Origin: Bryum argenteum | Taxonomy: Eukaryota > Streptophyta > Bryopsida > Bryales > Bryaceae | Direction: 5' to 3' | Length of the DNA: 64,000 nucleotides | Assembly (NCBI GenBank): GCA_037043015.1 | Contig: CM073324.1 | Span: forward strand, 4,829,413 to 4,893,412 | Part shown: one piece after another, positions 1 through 11,100 of the stretch | Layout: every line of letters begins with the position of its first letter | Numbering within the stretch: the stretch's first letter is position 1 | The notes under the pieces: generated by a model | Database searches by the model: none | Seen by the model: only the letters and a program-made list of their open reading frames with translations | Told to the model about the DNA's origin: nothing | Program-made: the position numbers and the translations under genes

Positions 1-389
1 CCACGTTTAAAGTCCACCTCAAAGAAGAAATCTTCAAGAAAGTAAAAAGAAAGCGTATGCCATGTGATTTAGAAGTTGTAGAGACAATGCAGGATGACTC
101 TTTTCTATAGTTGTGAAGACAAATCTTTAAGTCTTATCTCTTCGACCTCTTCGTTTTGCAATTTGTGATGTAACTAGGAAGAGGGAATATTGTCTTGCAA
201 TCTTGCCGCTTCGCACAATCATCAAATGTCATTCAATAGGGGGAACTTTTTACTACAAGAGTTGGAAGAGCAACAAGCTACACTTAGACGTATGAACTTG
301 GAGGGTAATTGTAATTGTACATGGATTACATATACACATGTACATATAGTACCTATACACATGTACACATATACACATTATACGTATAT

Positions 390-390
<1 letters not shown>

Positions 391-481
<91 letters not shown>
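391..481. repeat. (CA)n/(TA)n microsatellite
   Basis: A run of CA dinucleotides (391-404) passes directly into about 39 uninterrupted TA dinucleotides. Reading frames through it are only YI repeats. The tract is prone to slippage and assembly error. Confidence 0.97.
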
Positions 482-483
<2 letters not shown>

Positions 484-1379
484 CTATAGTTGCTTTTAGT
501 GTTAAAATTGCTTACTTGACATTCATTGTTTCACTTGCTTACTAACTCTTACATGATTACCCTAAGCAATTCGATCACCCTAAGCAATTTGAGATTGAAG
601 ATGGCGCTCTAGTCAATCGTAACCTATTGCGAGTACAATGAAGACGTGCTCATTGTAATGAATAGTTGGTTTGACCCGCAAATTCACCGAACTCAAATTC
701 AATAATGAACGTATGGATGGTTGTAAAAGATCTGCATTAACATCATAGTAAACCCAATAGCAAACTAGGAATGGTAGGAAAAATTCAATCCTTATGGGAT
801 ACTATTTCTATAAAGTGGCTCTGTACATTGATTTATACTATGCCTTATAAGATGCAAGAGGTAAATGCAACTAGGGTGGTAGTACAAGATGGTAGATATT
901 ATGTTACAAAAAACACCCTTTATGTATATTTTCACAACTGGAGTTTATTATCTTTGCAACAACTTTGAAATCCGTTCATTTTTGAAGTTGCTAGAAGCGC
1001 TGACACTGTGTCACACCACGATCCCAGAAATAATCTCATCCTTACAAGCTATCATCCCACATTTCCCTTGTCCAACCGGTTTTAGGTGAATCTATGCCAT
1101 CAATTGTCTCATTTTATACTTAGAATAGAAAATGTATTGAAATTTCATCCGTTTTTAGCTGGTGTTTTCAAGAATCAACCGGGTTAATTTCATCGACTGA
1201 TAATGAACTAGCCGTCGGTTTTCCGATCATCGAGTCTCACTGTACCCCACTCCCTTTGTACTGTACAGAAGGAATCCAGAGTTTCCTCATTCGGACATCG
1301 AATGCCCCTGCGGAAGCACGGCTTCTCATTCCGGGCGCGAATATAGGGAGCACACACCCACTCCGCAACAATCCACGGC
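482..1379. other. intergenic, no gene seen
   Basis: AT-rich sequence with only short chance frames. No splice-consistent coding segment or repeat structure was found. Confidence 0.6.
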
Positions 1380-1948
1380 CGCGATGATCCCCCGCCTCAA
1401 TCGAGCGGCTTGTACACGGCGACCTTCGTCGACGTCGGCGAGCTGGAGCGCATCTTGACGGTATCTGAATTGGATCAGAACCAGATTCCTCGTTGCAGAC
1501 ACCGCTACCTGCACTTTTACATCACCCGTGTCCCACTTCCGCTCTCCGATCACAGCCAATTCCGTGCAACGATTGACACTCTGAAAAATTTCTTCGTTGC
1601 AATCGATCCTTCGCAAGCTGATGCGAACCGTACTTCTGGTAAGCGACTCGTAATTCGCCGCAATTTCGTACTAAATTCTTGAACTGTGAGAGGTGCTTTT
1701 TCATTCATTTTTGATGAGTCGAATTTCAGAATTTTAAAGTTCAGAAGTAGCAAGCGCCGTGATTGTCCATTCGGATTTCTTTGAAATTTGATGCGAAGAG
1801 TACTTTCTCGGCGATCGTTAGGGTTTCGGTTCCGATTTAAATTCTTTCACGGTGCTGATTGTGTGTAGGGAGCGAGTCGCAGTGAATTAAAAGAGACAGG
1901 GACTATTGGCGTTGAGCAATCAGCAATCAGCCGAACACTTGAATAAAG
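1380..1948 (+). other. possible 5' leader exons of the membrane-protein gene
   Basis: A GC-richer stretch has a good donor at 1639 (CTG|GTAAGC), an acceptor ending at 1868 and a second donor at 1949 (AAAG|GTGAGT). This gives two candidate leader exons (about 1380-1638 and 1869-1948) upstream of the next feature. A frame of about 90 codons crosses 1380-1682 but has no convincing ATG and no recognised motif. The exon assignment is inferred from splice signals only. Confidence 0.3.
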
Positions 1949-2293
1949 GTGAGTTGGTGCCCTAGTCTTGTACTGTTATCCTGTTTTCTAGATGGTGTCA
2001 AGAAATCTGTGCCTTTTCCTGTAGGAAATGCAAGTTTTTGAGGCAGGTTATTTCCTCTGCTTGTTGCAAGAGCTTCAACGGACTTGCATTTGTTCATCGA
2101 CCCGAAGATTGATGAGTGCTTGAGGGGGCCTGCTAATACTAAAGTTTATCAGATAGTGCGTACAGCATTACATAATTGTAGCTTAACCACGACTTGAGAG
2201 GCTGCCGGTTCCTTTCCATGTATCAATACAGTAGATTCTCTATACTGATATGAGTGCAGTTAGGGTTTATCACTTGATCTGACAAAGTTGCAG
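1949..2293 (+). other. likely 5'-UTR intron
   Basis: The donor AAAG|GTGAGT at 1949 and the acceptor TTGCAG ending at 2293 lie 29 nt upstream of the ATG at 2323. Leader introns of this kind are common in plant genes. Not tested with transcripts. Confidence 0.4.
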
Positions 2294-2322
2294 CCTCTGT
2301 TGGTGACTCAGGGAGATTCGAG

Positions 2323-2595
2323 ATGGAGCATAACTTCATTGAGCACGAACGTCATGATGGACATCACGACATGGAGTGGGGGAGCATGAAGGAGGTTGCA
2401 TTCTGGAGCATTGCTCTCTTGGTCAACATCGGTTTCATCTTTTATGCAGCATGGAGATTGGCAGTGCGACACACAGATGCCACGGGAAGCTCCGTGTTGG
2501 TGCCTGTGAAGGTGAAGGACGATGACACTTCTGGGCAATCCACGGCTCTTCTTAATGCTCGGAGACGAGGTGGCAACCTGGAGCTTCCTCAGTGA
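2323..2595 (+). CDS. small single-pass membrane protein, unrecognised
   Basis: A 90-aa open frame starts at an ATG and stops before an AT-rich downstream region. The N-terminus is acidic and histidine-rich (residues 1-24). A hydrophobic segment of about 22 residues follows (about 27-48), then a basic residue and a polar tail ending in an RRR cluster near residue 82. This fits a tail-exposed single-pass membrane protein. A leader intron with good splice sites lies immediately upstream, which supports a real transcript. I do not recognise a family, and the protein could be the last exon of something longer. Confidence 0.5.
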   Translation: MEHNFIEHERHDGHHDMEWGSMKEVAFWSIALLVNIGFIFYAAWRLAVRHTDATGSSVLVPVKVKDDDTSGQSTALLNARRRGGNLELPQ

Positions 2596-3804
2596 TCTTA
2601 TACCATTGAATAAACCTCCAGGTTGCTTGTCGAAGCACAGACAAGTATGTATGTATCATTTCTATGAGTGATTCCAGGATGTTTCTTTCTGAGAGTAGGA
2701 TGTTGCTGAATCGATTGTAGTGATCTGAAGCTGGCTCTAGTACAAATTTCCTTTTTTTTCCATGGGCTTGTGCGAGGTAAGAGCTTGTTCAATCAGCAAA
2801 TGTAGGTCATGCATGTTCACCAATATATCAAATTGAATCGTTTTTTCATTTCTGTCACCGACTCTGTCTTGGATATGCTTGTAAATCTTTATGAACTTTC
2901 GTTTACACATCAACTGCTTAGATTATGAAGGTCCGTTTAGTCACCAGTTGAGGGCCTTTGGGTTTTATAGTATATGGTCTTATGCAAAGTAAGTATATCT
3001 AAGAAAATGAGGCGAGGTGAGGATGAGGGTTTCTTCATAAATACTTCACTTGACGCAACTATTTCTAGTTGTAGTTCACAAAAGTGATGGAAGTTAGTTA
3101 ACAGGTTGTTGATGCTGTCTTCATTCGGTGGTCCAATTGTAAAGAGCATGAAGCTGTACTCTGCCAATCCTGGAACTCCTTCGTTAGGGTTGAAGGGTTA
3201 AAGGTCAATAATGTAAAACTCGTTGAGAGTAGGAAACCAAGTTAGATACAGATTCTTGTGAATGGAAGATCTATGAATGTCCAACGTGCATTGCTATTAT
3301 GGGCAATATTGGATGTTACACACGCCAATTCTAAACAGGTCAAGTGCAGAGATTCAGTGTGATTTTCTCTACAGCAAACGTAGCTCTGCAGCTTTTCACT
3401 TCTTACGTCTGAGCTCGATCACCATGATGGCAGATTGATCTCAACATATTCATTACTTTTCAGTCCATGTCTTCCATTTCTGTCATCAGCTTCGTTATTC
3501 TTGAATCATATGGCGGGTCAATAAGATTCCCAAGAGTCCACTTCAAAATTATATTCCACCTCTTCGTAAACTCTATAAGACAAAAATACTATATTTTTGA
3601 ATGCATCTCAATGAGGAGATGATGATTTTTAATTTTTTAATTTTTTTAAAACCATTTGAATAGTGATGAAGATATGACATTTACCAAATCGAAATAGTCC
3701 TTTGGGAACATGAGATCCCGCGCGTAGATTCATTTATGAAGTTTGAACGTTGCAAAATTGTGGAGTTTGAACTTAACAAAGACTCTTTGTAATTACCTTT
3801 CAAC
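2596..3804. other. intergenic, no gene seen
   Basis: The 3' flank of the membrane-protein gene followed by AT-rich DNA. Only short overlapping frames occur, with no motifs. Confidence 0.6.
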
Positions 3805-4606
3805 TTAACCCTTAAACGTCAGAGCATGCCCCTCGGGCTTGGTTTCTAGTGTATTTTTGGAGGGGCTTGACGTTTAACCCTTTCATGACCAATCAACCAA
3901 ATATGGTCGCTGAAGTGTGGTTATTCCATGATTGAGTAGAATCTGTGTAGAAATAGCAAAATGTTAGAGAACAACGCCAGAAGAGGAGTGTGTGCTGGAT
4001 CTACTACACAAAACAACGATGCATTTGGACTTGTACTCCGCCTGGTAGAGCTGTTTATACATGGTGATGAGTATGAGATACGGTAGTTGGTCTGGAAAGA
4101 AGTGAGAAAGATTCAGGAAATACGGCTGTCGAGGACACATGACACCAATTCTAAGGGTGCCTTGGGAACATGGGAACATGGGGGTACTACTCAATTGGCT
4201 CCGTCGACAAAAGAAGAGTTGCTTTCTTTTGGTAACCCAACACCGTCTATCAAAGCGTATACGTTTGTACAACCTGAAATCCTCCCCAAAAAGAATCAAC
4301 CACATGTTGTTTGCACACTGATTCTACGTCAAGGCTCGGCATGTGATAAATGTGACCATGTCTGATTTTTCAATCTGGCCATATTTGCTACGATATCCCA
4401 TGTATTTCTCGTACACTACAGTATACAAGGAACTAGGTTCTTGGTCTCTTTTCACAATTTCAGTTTCATAAATGCTCGAAATGCAACGCTCATGGTGTTG
4501 TTGGATAGATATTTAAACTCTCTACAATATTGACCACATGTGTTTTGCCCAAATCTAGATATTCTGGTATCTAATTCTAGTAAAAAGCTTCGAGGTGATG
4601 TATACG

Positions 4607-4644
4607 CTATGTACTACACTTGACTCGGAACATCATAATACTCT
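4607..4644 (+). repeat. left copy of 38-bp direct repeat flanking the Ty3 element
   Basis: A 38-bp sequence identical to 11972-12009 on the far side of the Ty3 element. It behaves like a target-site duplication but is far longer than the 4-6 bp usual for Ty3 integrases. Confidence 0.9.
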
Positions 4645-4824
4645 CGAGTTGTCGGGAGAGGTCGGCGACTGCAGTATTTGGTATCATGGAAGGGCTACGG
4701 CCCCGAGCAAGACTCTTGGGAGCCCGCAGGCCATCTCCGCAACGCTCCACGAATGGTTGAGGTTTTCCACCGACTAGATCCACATGCTCCCCACCCACCA
4801 GCTGCACCTAGAAGGGGGGGGTAA
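4645..4824 (+). pseudogene. extra fragment of pol 3' end (chromodomain) upstream of 5' LTR
   Basis: Matches 11598-11776 except for one extra G in the G run. It encodes the second half of the chromodomain (WKGYG...SWEP) and the polypurine tract, without the rest of pol. The host DNA joins it at a shared ACTCT (host ...AATACTCT, element ...GACTCTCGAG), that is, 5 bp of microhomology. Confidence 0.85.
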
Positions 4825-5019
4825 TGTTAGGACTAGGCAGCAATATAGGAGTAGAACTGCGCGGCAGTTAGCGGCAGTTGGTGTCAGTTGACATTAACTG
4901 CCAAACTTTCCCTGTATAAAGGGCCAGTGAAGGAACTTATCCTTCACTGGCCATTTCGTCTGTTAACGAGAGTTACGTTCTTCCATGTTTCCAATGCGTC
5001 TCCTTGTCAAGGTCTGACA
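4825..5019 (+). repeat. 5' LTR of the chromovirus
   Basis: Begins TGTTAGG and ends TCTGACA, 195 bp. It contains a TATA box (4915-4920) and a 13-bp perfect hairpin, arms 4922-4934 and 4940-4952, straddling the predicted transcription start. It differs from the 3' LTR at two positions (GGAACTT/GGAGCTT and TTCCATG/TTCCCTG). Confidence 0.93.
4915..4955 (+). promoter_or_regulatory. LTR core promoter and predicted RNA start
   Basis: TATAAA at 4915-4920 lies 30 bp upstream of CACTGGCCATT (4945-4955), the position expected for the RNA 5' end. That 11-mer is exactly complementary to the primer-binding site at 5021-5031, which independently points to 4945 as the first transcribed base. Confidence 0.7.
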
Positions 5020-5020
5020 T

Positions 5021-5031
5021 AATGGCCAGTG
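5021..5031 (+). other. primer-binding site, self-priming type
   Basis: AATGGCCAGTG starts one base after the 5' LTR. It is the exact reverse complement of the predicted first 11 nt of the element RNA (4945-4955); complementarity stops at both ends. I saw no match to the usual initiator Met tRNA primer site. Tf1-type elements prime from the 5' end of their own RNA through an 11-nt match. Confidence 0.7.
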
Positions 5032-5937
5032 CAGTTGAGTTTTTCATAGCAGTTACGTTCCATAAGTGCGTCCGCATAATAGTAGCTTAGGATGCGGAGA
5101 TGGTGCCGACGTCAGTCAAGTATGTACGAGCGCCTGCTCAGTGAGATCCGGAACTGAGAAAGCAACAGGGAGACAAGCACGGAAATGGATGTTGGCATGA
5201 ACAGAGTTCCGATCTCCAGTACAAGGACAGCGACGAGTTTCTGCATGTTCGAATGAGCGGAGTTCGGATCTCTGCTGCAACGAGTTCCTGCATGCTCGGA
5301 TCTCTGGTGCAAGTTCAGCAATCGATGAGTGCATGTATCGATCAGATACAGTAAGTGGCCGGCCGGAACGGACTGCCATTACGAAACTGTGAGCGGCCGG
5401 GGTGGCGGAGCAAAGCAGTCGATCGCTCTACCCACACGAGGCATGAGTCGAAACTCTAAAGATGTCCTGCCTGAGAAGGCGTTCACAGTGGCCGGGGTGA
5501 CAGGGACGACACGATAGACGCAAGCTCTCCGGACACCGGCAGTGGCGTATTCTACAGCTCGCCTTTCTCCACACGAGCGTCATGTCTGCTGGTGGCTCAT
5601 GAGCCGCAGATCATTTCACAACGGCCTCTCAACGTTGGGTGAGAATTTACTGGTCTGGGTTCCCCGAACATGGCACAACAAGCTCTGACCAAACAAGAGC
5701 AGCAATGCTGATGGCATGAGCAAGAGTTTCCGGATCTGTTTTCAGGAACATGCGATCTTGGCCATCGCATTCGTAGCGTCGGCCGGTGTCATGACATGAC
5801 CGGCTCCTGTTGTAACTCCCAGTCGCGTCAACTGAACTCTGTAAGCGGAGGGGCCTGCACCACATTCAAGCTCACCGTGAACGGGACTCCAGCATTGAGC
5901 GAAGGACGGTGATACCAGGGCAGGAAGGTGGAAAGGA

Positions 5938-6309
5938 ATGCCGGAGAAGCGGCTCAAGACATACCATTTGCAACTGGAGTTCCGGGCGGCGTTGATGCGC
6001 GCGACTATCTGCGATGCTGAAGGGAAACTTAGCAAGTACTGGTGCGACAACGCGGACGTGTGTTTAGCAAGATCAATGATCCGCACAACTGACCGGTTGC
6101 CTGATCTCCATATGTTCGTCGAGCAACTCCAGAGGATCACCGAGGAACGGACCTGTGATTTCAATTTCTCCGATAAGTACGGCGCGGACATCGAATACGT
6201 TGCTTCTCCATTCGACCATTTCCTTGAAACCATGCTTCAGCTGGTGGCGGAGCGAATTGCAGCGATGCGACGAGCTGCGACAACCGCCGCTACGAGGTCC
6301 AGCAATTAG
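5938..6309 (+). CDS. possible accessory frame in element leader, unrecognised
   Basis: A 123-aa ATG-to-stop frame upstream of gag and on the same strand. The predicted protein is mixed in composition, mostly helical-looking, and ends in an Ala/Arg/Thr-rich tail. An even longer minus-strand frame overlaps it, so this could be a chance result of high GC. I see no domain. Confidence 0.25.
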   Translation: MPEKRLKTYHLQLEFRAALMRATICDAEGKLSKYWCDNADVCLARSMIRTTDRLPDLHMFVEQLQRITEERTCDFNFSDKYGADIEYVASPFDHFLETMLQLVAERIAAMRRAATTAATRSSN

Positions 6310-6535
6310 CAAACTGGTGCGGTAGGACCCCTTCCCGTTTGACGAGTTCGCTCTAAGCCCACCACTTTCGGATCTCAGCGAACGAGCGAACGGCTTGACG
6401 GGACTCACTACGGGAGTCACTGCCACTGCAGCAGGAGTCAGCGGAAGCCCCGGAAGCCAGTGGGCCGGCCAGGCAACGCCAGCCTGCTACAGCAGCGGGG
6501 GCGCACAGTCCGCCAGGCCCGACACCGACCAACCT

Positions 6536-6720
6536 GCCACCGCAGCGGGGAAGGCGGCCCGACGCACAGTCACGGCGGCCAGGCGCACAACGGCCCATCG
6601 GAGAGCCAGCGCAGCGGGGAAGGCGGCCCGGCGCTCAGTCTGGCCCGGGGGAAAGTCAGCGGACCGGTGAACGCAGCGTGGACCGGTGACCGCGGCGGTG
6701 ACCGGTGACCGCGGCGGTAC
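6536..6720 (+). repeat. GC-rich imperfect tandem repeats in leader
   Basis: GCAGCGGGGAAGGCGGCCCG occurs twice (about 6543 and 6611). GACCGGTGACCGCGGCGGT is repeated back to back near 6677-6718. The block could fold strongly. Confidence 0.75.
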
Positions 6721-7092
6721 TCATCCCTATGACCACCACTGCAGGCCCTACGACCAGGGTCACCCACGCCTTCGTTTCCGTTGCGACAGGGACCCGGCGG
6801 CTGTGACCGTCTGGGGTTGAACAAGCGGGCGCCAAGGAGTTTTTGTATGATATGCAAGGATTGACGAATCCATGAGTTTGGGCGTCATAGACCCTGCCAC
6901 CGTGGGTCCCCGACCGTGGGTCCAACCAGGGCATGTTCCTCAAGCCACAAGGGTGTTGCTCCCGCGGCCACATAGTTTGACAGGATTACCCACATCGCAA
7001 ATGCTTCTGATTCTAAGTCACATGCGGCTGTTGGAGGGTACAAGATAGGAGGACTCAGTTTTCCGGAATAAACAGCAAGGAAGTACTACACC

Positions 7093-8190
7093 ATGGACCT
7101 TAATGAGACACCTTCAGTCCCGGATCCGACGCCAGCGGGGAGTGGAACTGCTGACTTGACTGTTTTCATTCAGCAACAACTTCAAGCCTTGCATGCAGTC
7201 CAACAACAGGTCCAAGGATTACATGCTGCAATTCCCCACATTGTCCAAGAATGTATGAGCCGCAGCACCATGATTCAAGGGCCGCCGGTGCTACCCCCAC
7301 CGGTGCATCCCCAGCCCGGCCTAGACGGGCCGACAGGATGGGGAGTAACAAAGATTGCGCGACCAAAGGAGTTCGCAGGAAGAAAGGGCGGCGACGTTTA
7401 CCGCTGGCTCGCACAACTTCGGTTGCAGTTTGATAACAACCCGCTAGGATATGGGACGGACAGACAAAAGATCACATGCGCGCTATCCTATATGACTGGA
7501 ACGGCGGAGGGATGGGCGATGCCTCTCCTGCAGGCCCTCGACGAGAAGAGGAGTCACCCACTCCTAGCTTCTTACGAGGACTTCCGAGCAGGAGTGCTTG
7601 CTGTGTTTGGCGAAGTTGATCGCAAAGGGCACGCACAAGACCGACTTATGGCTCTCCGCCAAACCGCTGGTGTGGCACCTTACATAGCGGCTTTCAATGA
7701 GCTAGCGGTCCAGGTCGGATGGTGCGTGGAAGCCCTCATTACTCACTTCCGACAAGGCTTGAAGACTGAAGTACACTATACGATAGCCACTTCAGAGGAG
7801 CCACCTACCACCCTCCAGAGCTGGATGTCGAGAGCTTCTCGGATTGACGAGCGGCTTTGGGCCATGCGATCTAAAGGAGGGCGGTCCTCGACTACACCCG
7901 CGGTTTCAGCTTTCCATCCAGGACGGCGTTTCCCACCACTTTCCACTTCTACGACGGGCCCTGTCCCTATGGAGCTTGATGCCTTTGCGCCAGTTCCTCG
8001 GAAGTCGACGGCTATAGCAAGGACAGCGGCGGAACGGCAAGAGTTTCAACGCCAAGGCCGATGTTGGGGGTGCGGACAACAAGGCCACCCACGGTCCAGG
8101 TGTCCCACCAACTCCTCAAAGCCTCTTTCTTTTTCTGCCACTGCGGAGGAAGGTGTCAACGATTCGGGAAAAGGAGAAGCCCGGGAATGA
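7093..8190 (+). CDS. gag: Gag polyprotein of the chromovirus
   Basis: A 365-aa protein forming the virus-like particle. A Gln-rich N-terminal helix region (about residues 26-52) leads to a Ty3-type capsid domain (ARPKEFAGRKG onward, about 90-260), then a basic linker. One CCHC zinc knuckle, CWGCGQQGHPRSRC, lies at about residues 324-337 and binds RNA. The ATG follows a leader with no better start. The gag and pol frames overlap by 130 nt, with pol at -1. No stops or frameshifts are present, so the gene looks functional. Confidence 0.9.
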   Translation: MDLNETPSVPDPTPAGSGTADLTVFIQQQLQALHAVQQQVQGLHAAIPHIVQECMSRSTMIQGPPVLPPPVHPQPGLDGPTGWGVTKIARPKEFAGRKGGDVYRWLAQLRLQFDNNPLGYGTDRQKITCALSYMTGTAEGWAMPLLQALDEKRSHPLLASYEDFRAGVLAVFGEVDRKGHAQDRLMALRQTAGVAPYIAAFNELAVQVGWCVEALITHFRQGLKTEVHYTIATSEEPPTTLQSWMSRASRIDERLWAMRSKGGRSSTTPAVSAFHPGRRFPPLSTSTTGPVPMELDAFAPVPRKSTAIARTAAERQEFQRQGRCWGCGQQGHPRSRCPTNSSKPLSFSATAEEGVNDSGKGEARE

Positions 8191-11100
8191 CGCCTCCGAC
8201 TCAAAACCCGGGCTCCTGCCAAACGGCTAAGACGGCAACGTACAAGCAGGCTCTGACCGACGTGCCGCGTCTGAAAGAGGAACCTCTTTTTTTACGTGCA
8301 ACGACCGATCCCGGTACGCACTTGACATTGGCAGGACAAGCCAATGGGCGACCGGCTACGTTATTGGTGGACTCTGGACCTACTGGCGTGTTCATACATT
8401 CTACTTTTGCTGCTGCTAGTAACGCCACGGTTACACTGAAGCCCACACCTCGTGAGGTCCGTGTGATCGACGGACGGGTCATCAAAACGGGACTGGTCAC
8501 CCATGAGGCCACTTTTCAGCTGGTGATTGGGGATCATGCTGAGATTCTCACGGCGGATATTACCAACACCGGCCGCTACGACTGCGTCCTTGGCACCCCT
8601 TGGCTATGGCAACATGACCCCAACATCCGGTGGTCTACCGGGATGGTTCGGTTTACTTCCGTCTTCTGCAAAGAGCATTGCTTACCGACCTCTGTGCCCT
8701 CCGTGGTAGCCGCCATCCGACCTACTCTGTCATCTATCCCAAAATTTCGGCAAGCCACGAGAGGGGCTGAGCTTTACTCATTGGAGATTTCTGAGCTCTC
8801 AACGATACCACCACGAGCGGCCATGACACTTCCCCTAGAATATGCCGACCTAGAGGGTGCGTTCAGCGAGGAGGCTTCTAATGAACTACCTCAACACGGG
8901 CCTTCTGACATGAAGATAGAGTTCAAAGACGGACAAGAACCCCGCAACATGGGACTCCGTCCTATGTCCCCTGCGGAACTAGAGGAATTGCGCCGGTATC
9001 TCGATGAACATCTCGGCAAGGGATGGATTCGCCGATCTCAGTCACCAGTATCGGCGCCCATCGTGTTCGCAAAAAAGAAAGACGGAACCCTCCGCGTCTG
9101 CATTGACTACCGGAATCTCAATAAGGTTACCATAAGAAACCGGTACCCGCTGCCCCTGATTCTTGAGCTGACGGATCGCCTCGTAGGCGCTAAGGTCTTC
9201 ACCAAGCTTGATATCCGCCAGGCGTACCACCGAGTTCGGATGGCCCCAGGACATGAGTACAAAACGGCTTTCAAGACCCGATACGGCCTTTATGAGTACC
9301 TGGTAATGCCATTTGGCCTTACCAACGCACCCGCCCAGTTTCAGGCCCATATGCAGAGCATATTCGGAGACCTACTTGATATTTCTGTCGTGATCTACCT
9401 CGACGACATATTAATTTTCTCCAAGACATTGGAAGAGCATGGACCAGTGGTTCGGGAGGTTCTAAAGCGCCTCCACCAACATGGGCTTTACGCCAAACTG
9501 TCTAAATGCGAATTTCACAAGGAGGCAGTGGAGTTCTTGGGACTCGTGGTCTCGAGCCGGGGACTTGCGATGTGCAATGACAAGGTGGCTGCCCTCAAGG
9601 ATTGGCCTACACCAAAGACCCTTCGCGAAGTTCAAGCATTCCTGGGATTCGCCAATTTTTATCGGAGGTTTATCGCTGACTATTCACAGATCGCGGTCCC
9701 TCTTACGCGACTCACTAGAAAGGATCAACCGTTCGCGTGGACTCCGGCAACAGACGCGGCTTTCAACGAACTCCGTCGTCGTTTCACCGAAGCACCTGTA
9801 CTCCTCCACCTACAATTTGACAAACCTTTCATCTTGGAAACAGACGCCTCTGATACAGCCACCGGTGGCATCTTATCTGAGTACGGCCCTGACGGGCTCC
9901 TACATCCATGTGCCTATCGCAGCTCGAAGATGTCCGCAGCGGAGGAAAACTACGACATCTACGACAAAGAACTCCTGAGCATTGTATTGGCGTTTCAAGA
10001 TTGGCGCATATATCTCGAAGGCTCTCCTCATCAGATAATCTCTGACCACAAGAACTTGGAACAATTCATGACAACAAAGGTCTTGAATCGCCGCCAAGCA
10101 CGATGGTCCGAACTCCTTTCAGTGTACAATTTCGTCATTGAACACCGTCCTGGCGCTCTCAACGGACGCGCAGACATGCTCTCCCGGCGATTTGACGCCA
10201 CTACTACGGACAACAATATACGACCTCTGTTACGGTTGGCCATGTTGGAGGCGGTGGAACCAGTATGGAGTGACGATCACCTCTTTCAGCTGATTAGGGA
10301 AGCCACTCCAAGGGACCCGGTACTCGGACCCATTCTAAGTTTCCTGACAACAGGCCACGGGGAAATTCCGGCTCAATTACGACGTCAACTTCACGACTAC
10401 ACCCTTTCCGATGGGCTGTTATTTTTCCGACGGGCGATAATGGTTCCCGACGAAGAAGAATTTAGACGGCAGATTCTCTGCTCGCGCCACGACGCACCAG
10501 CTGCTGGACATCTGGGACGCGCGAAGACGGTGGACCTAGTGGCGCGTACATTCTATTGGCCGTCACTGACCAGATACGTACACCGATATGTCGACGGTTG
10601 TGACCTCTGTCAAAGGTCCAAGCCCACGCGACATCCTCGTTACGGGCTTCTCCAGCCTATTCCGGCCACAGATGCTCCATGGCAAAGAGTTACAACGGAT
10701 TTCATCGTCAAGCTTCCTCAGAGCGGCGCCTATGACACTATAATGGTGGTCGTCGACAAGAATACAAAATTGGCTCACTTCATTCCTACTACCGAAGCCA
10801 TGGACTCCGCCGGTACGACCAAGTTATATTTACAACATGTCTGGAAGCATCACGGTACCCCTACCGAATTGATTTCTGATCGCGGCGCAGTTTTCGTCTC
10901 CAAATTCATGCGGCGTCTTCATGAGCTTCTCCGCATTCAACCAGCCCCAACAACAACCTTTCATCCTCAGTCGGATGGTCAGACAGAACGGGTGAACCAA
11001 TATTTGGAACAAATCCTACGCATGTTCACCGCAAAACGTCAGGATGACTGGGCTGACCTCCTTCCTGTAGCAGAATTTGCTTACAATAATTCCGTCCACT

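Larger units (their letters stand above)
5032..7092 (+). other. long untranslated leader of the chromovirus
   Basis: About 2 kb between primer site and gag, unusually long for a Ty3 element. It contains imperfect repeats of a GAGTT(T/C)CTGCATG block followed by CGGATCTCT (about 5220-5320), a possible 123-codon frame and a GC-rich repeat block. It may hold packaging or translation signals, or be a captured insert. Confidence 0.6.

Noticed and set aside
190-545. Frames of 76-99 codons over the TA microsatellite
   Set aside because: They consist of YI/TH repeats produced by the dinucleotide run.
4087-4365. 92-codon frame in the piggyBac-like element as transposase
   Set aside because: No transposase motifs, too short, and overlapped by an antisense frame of similar length.
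5742-6233. 163-codon minus-strand frame in the chromovirus leader
   Set aside because: Antisense to the element, no motifs, and explained by GC-rich sequence lacking stops.
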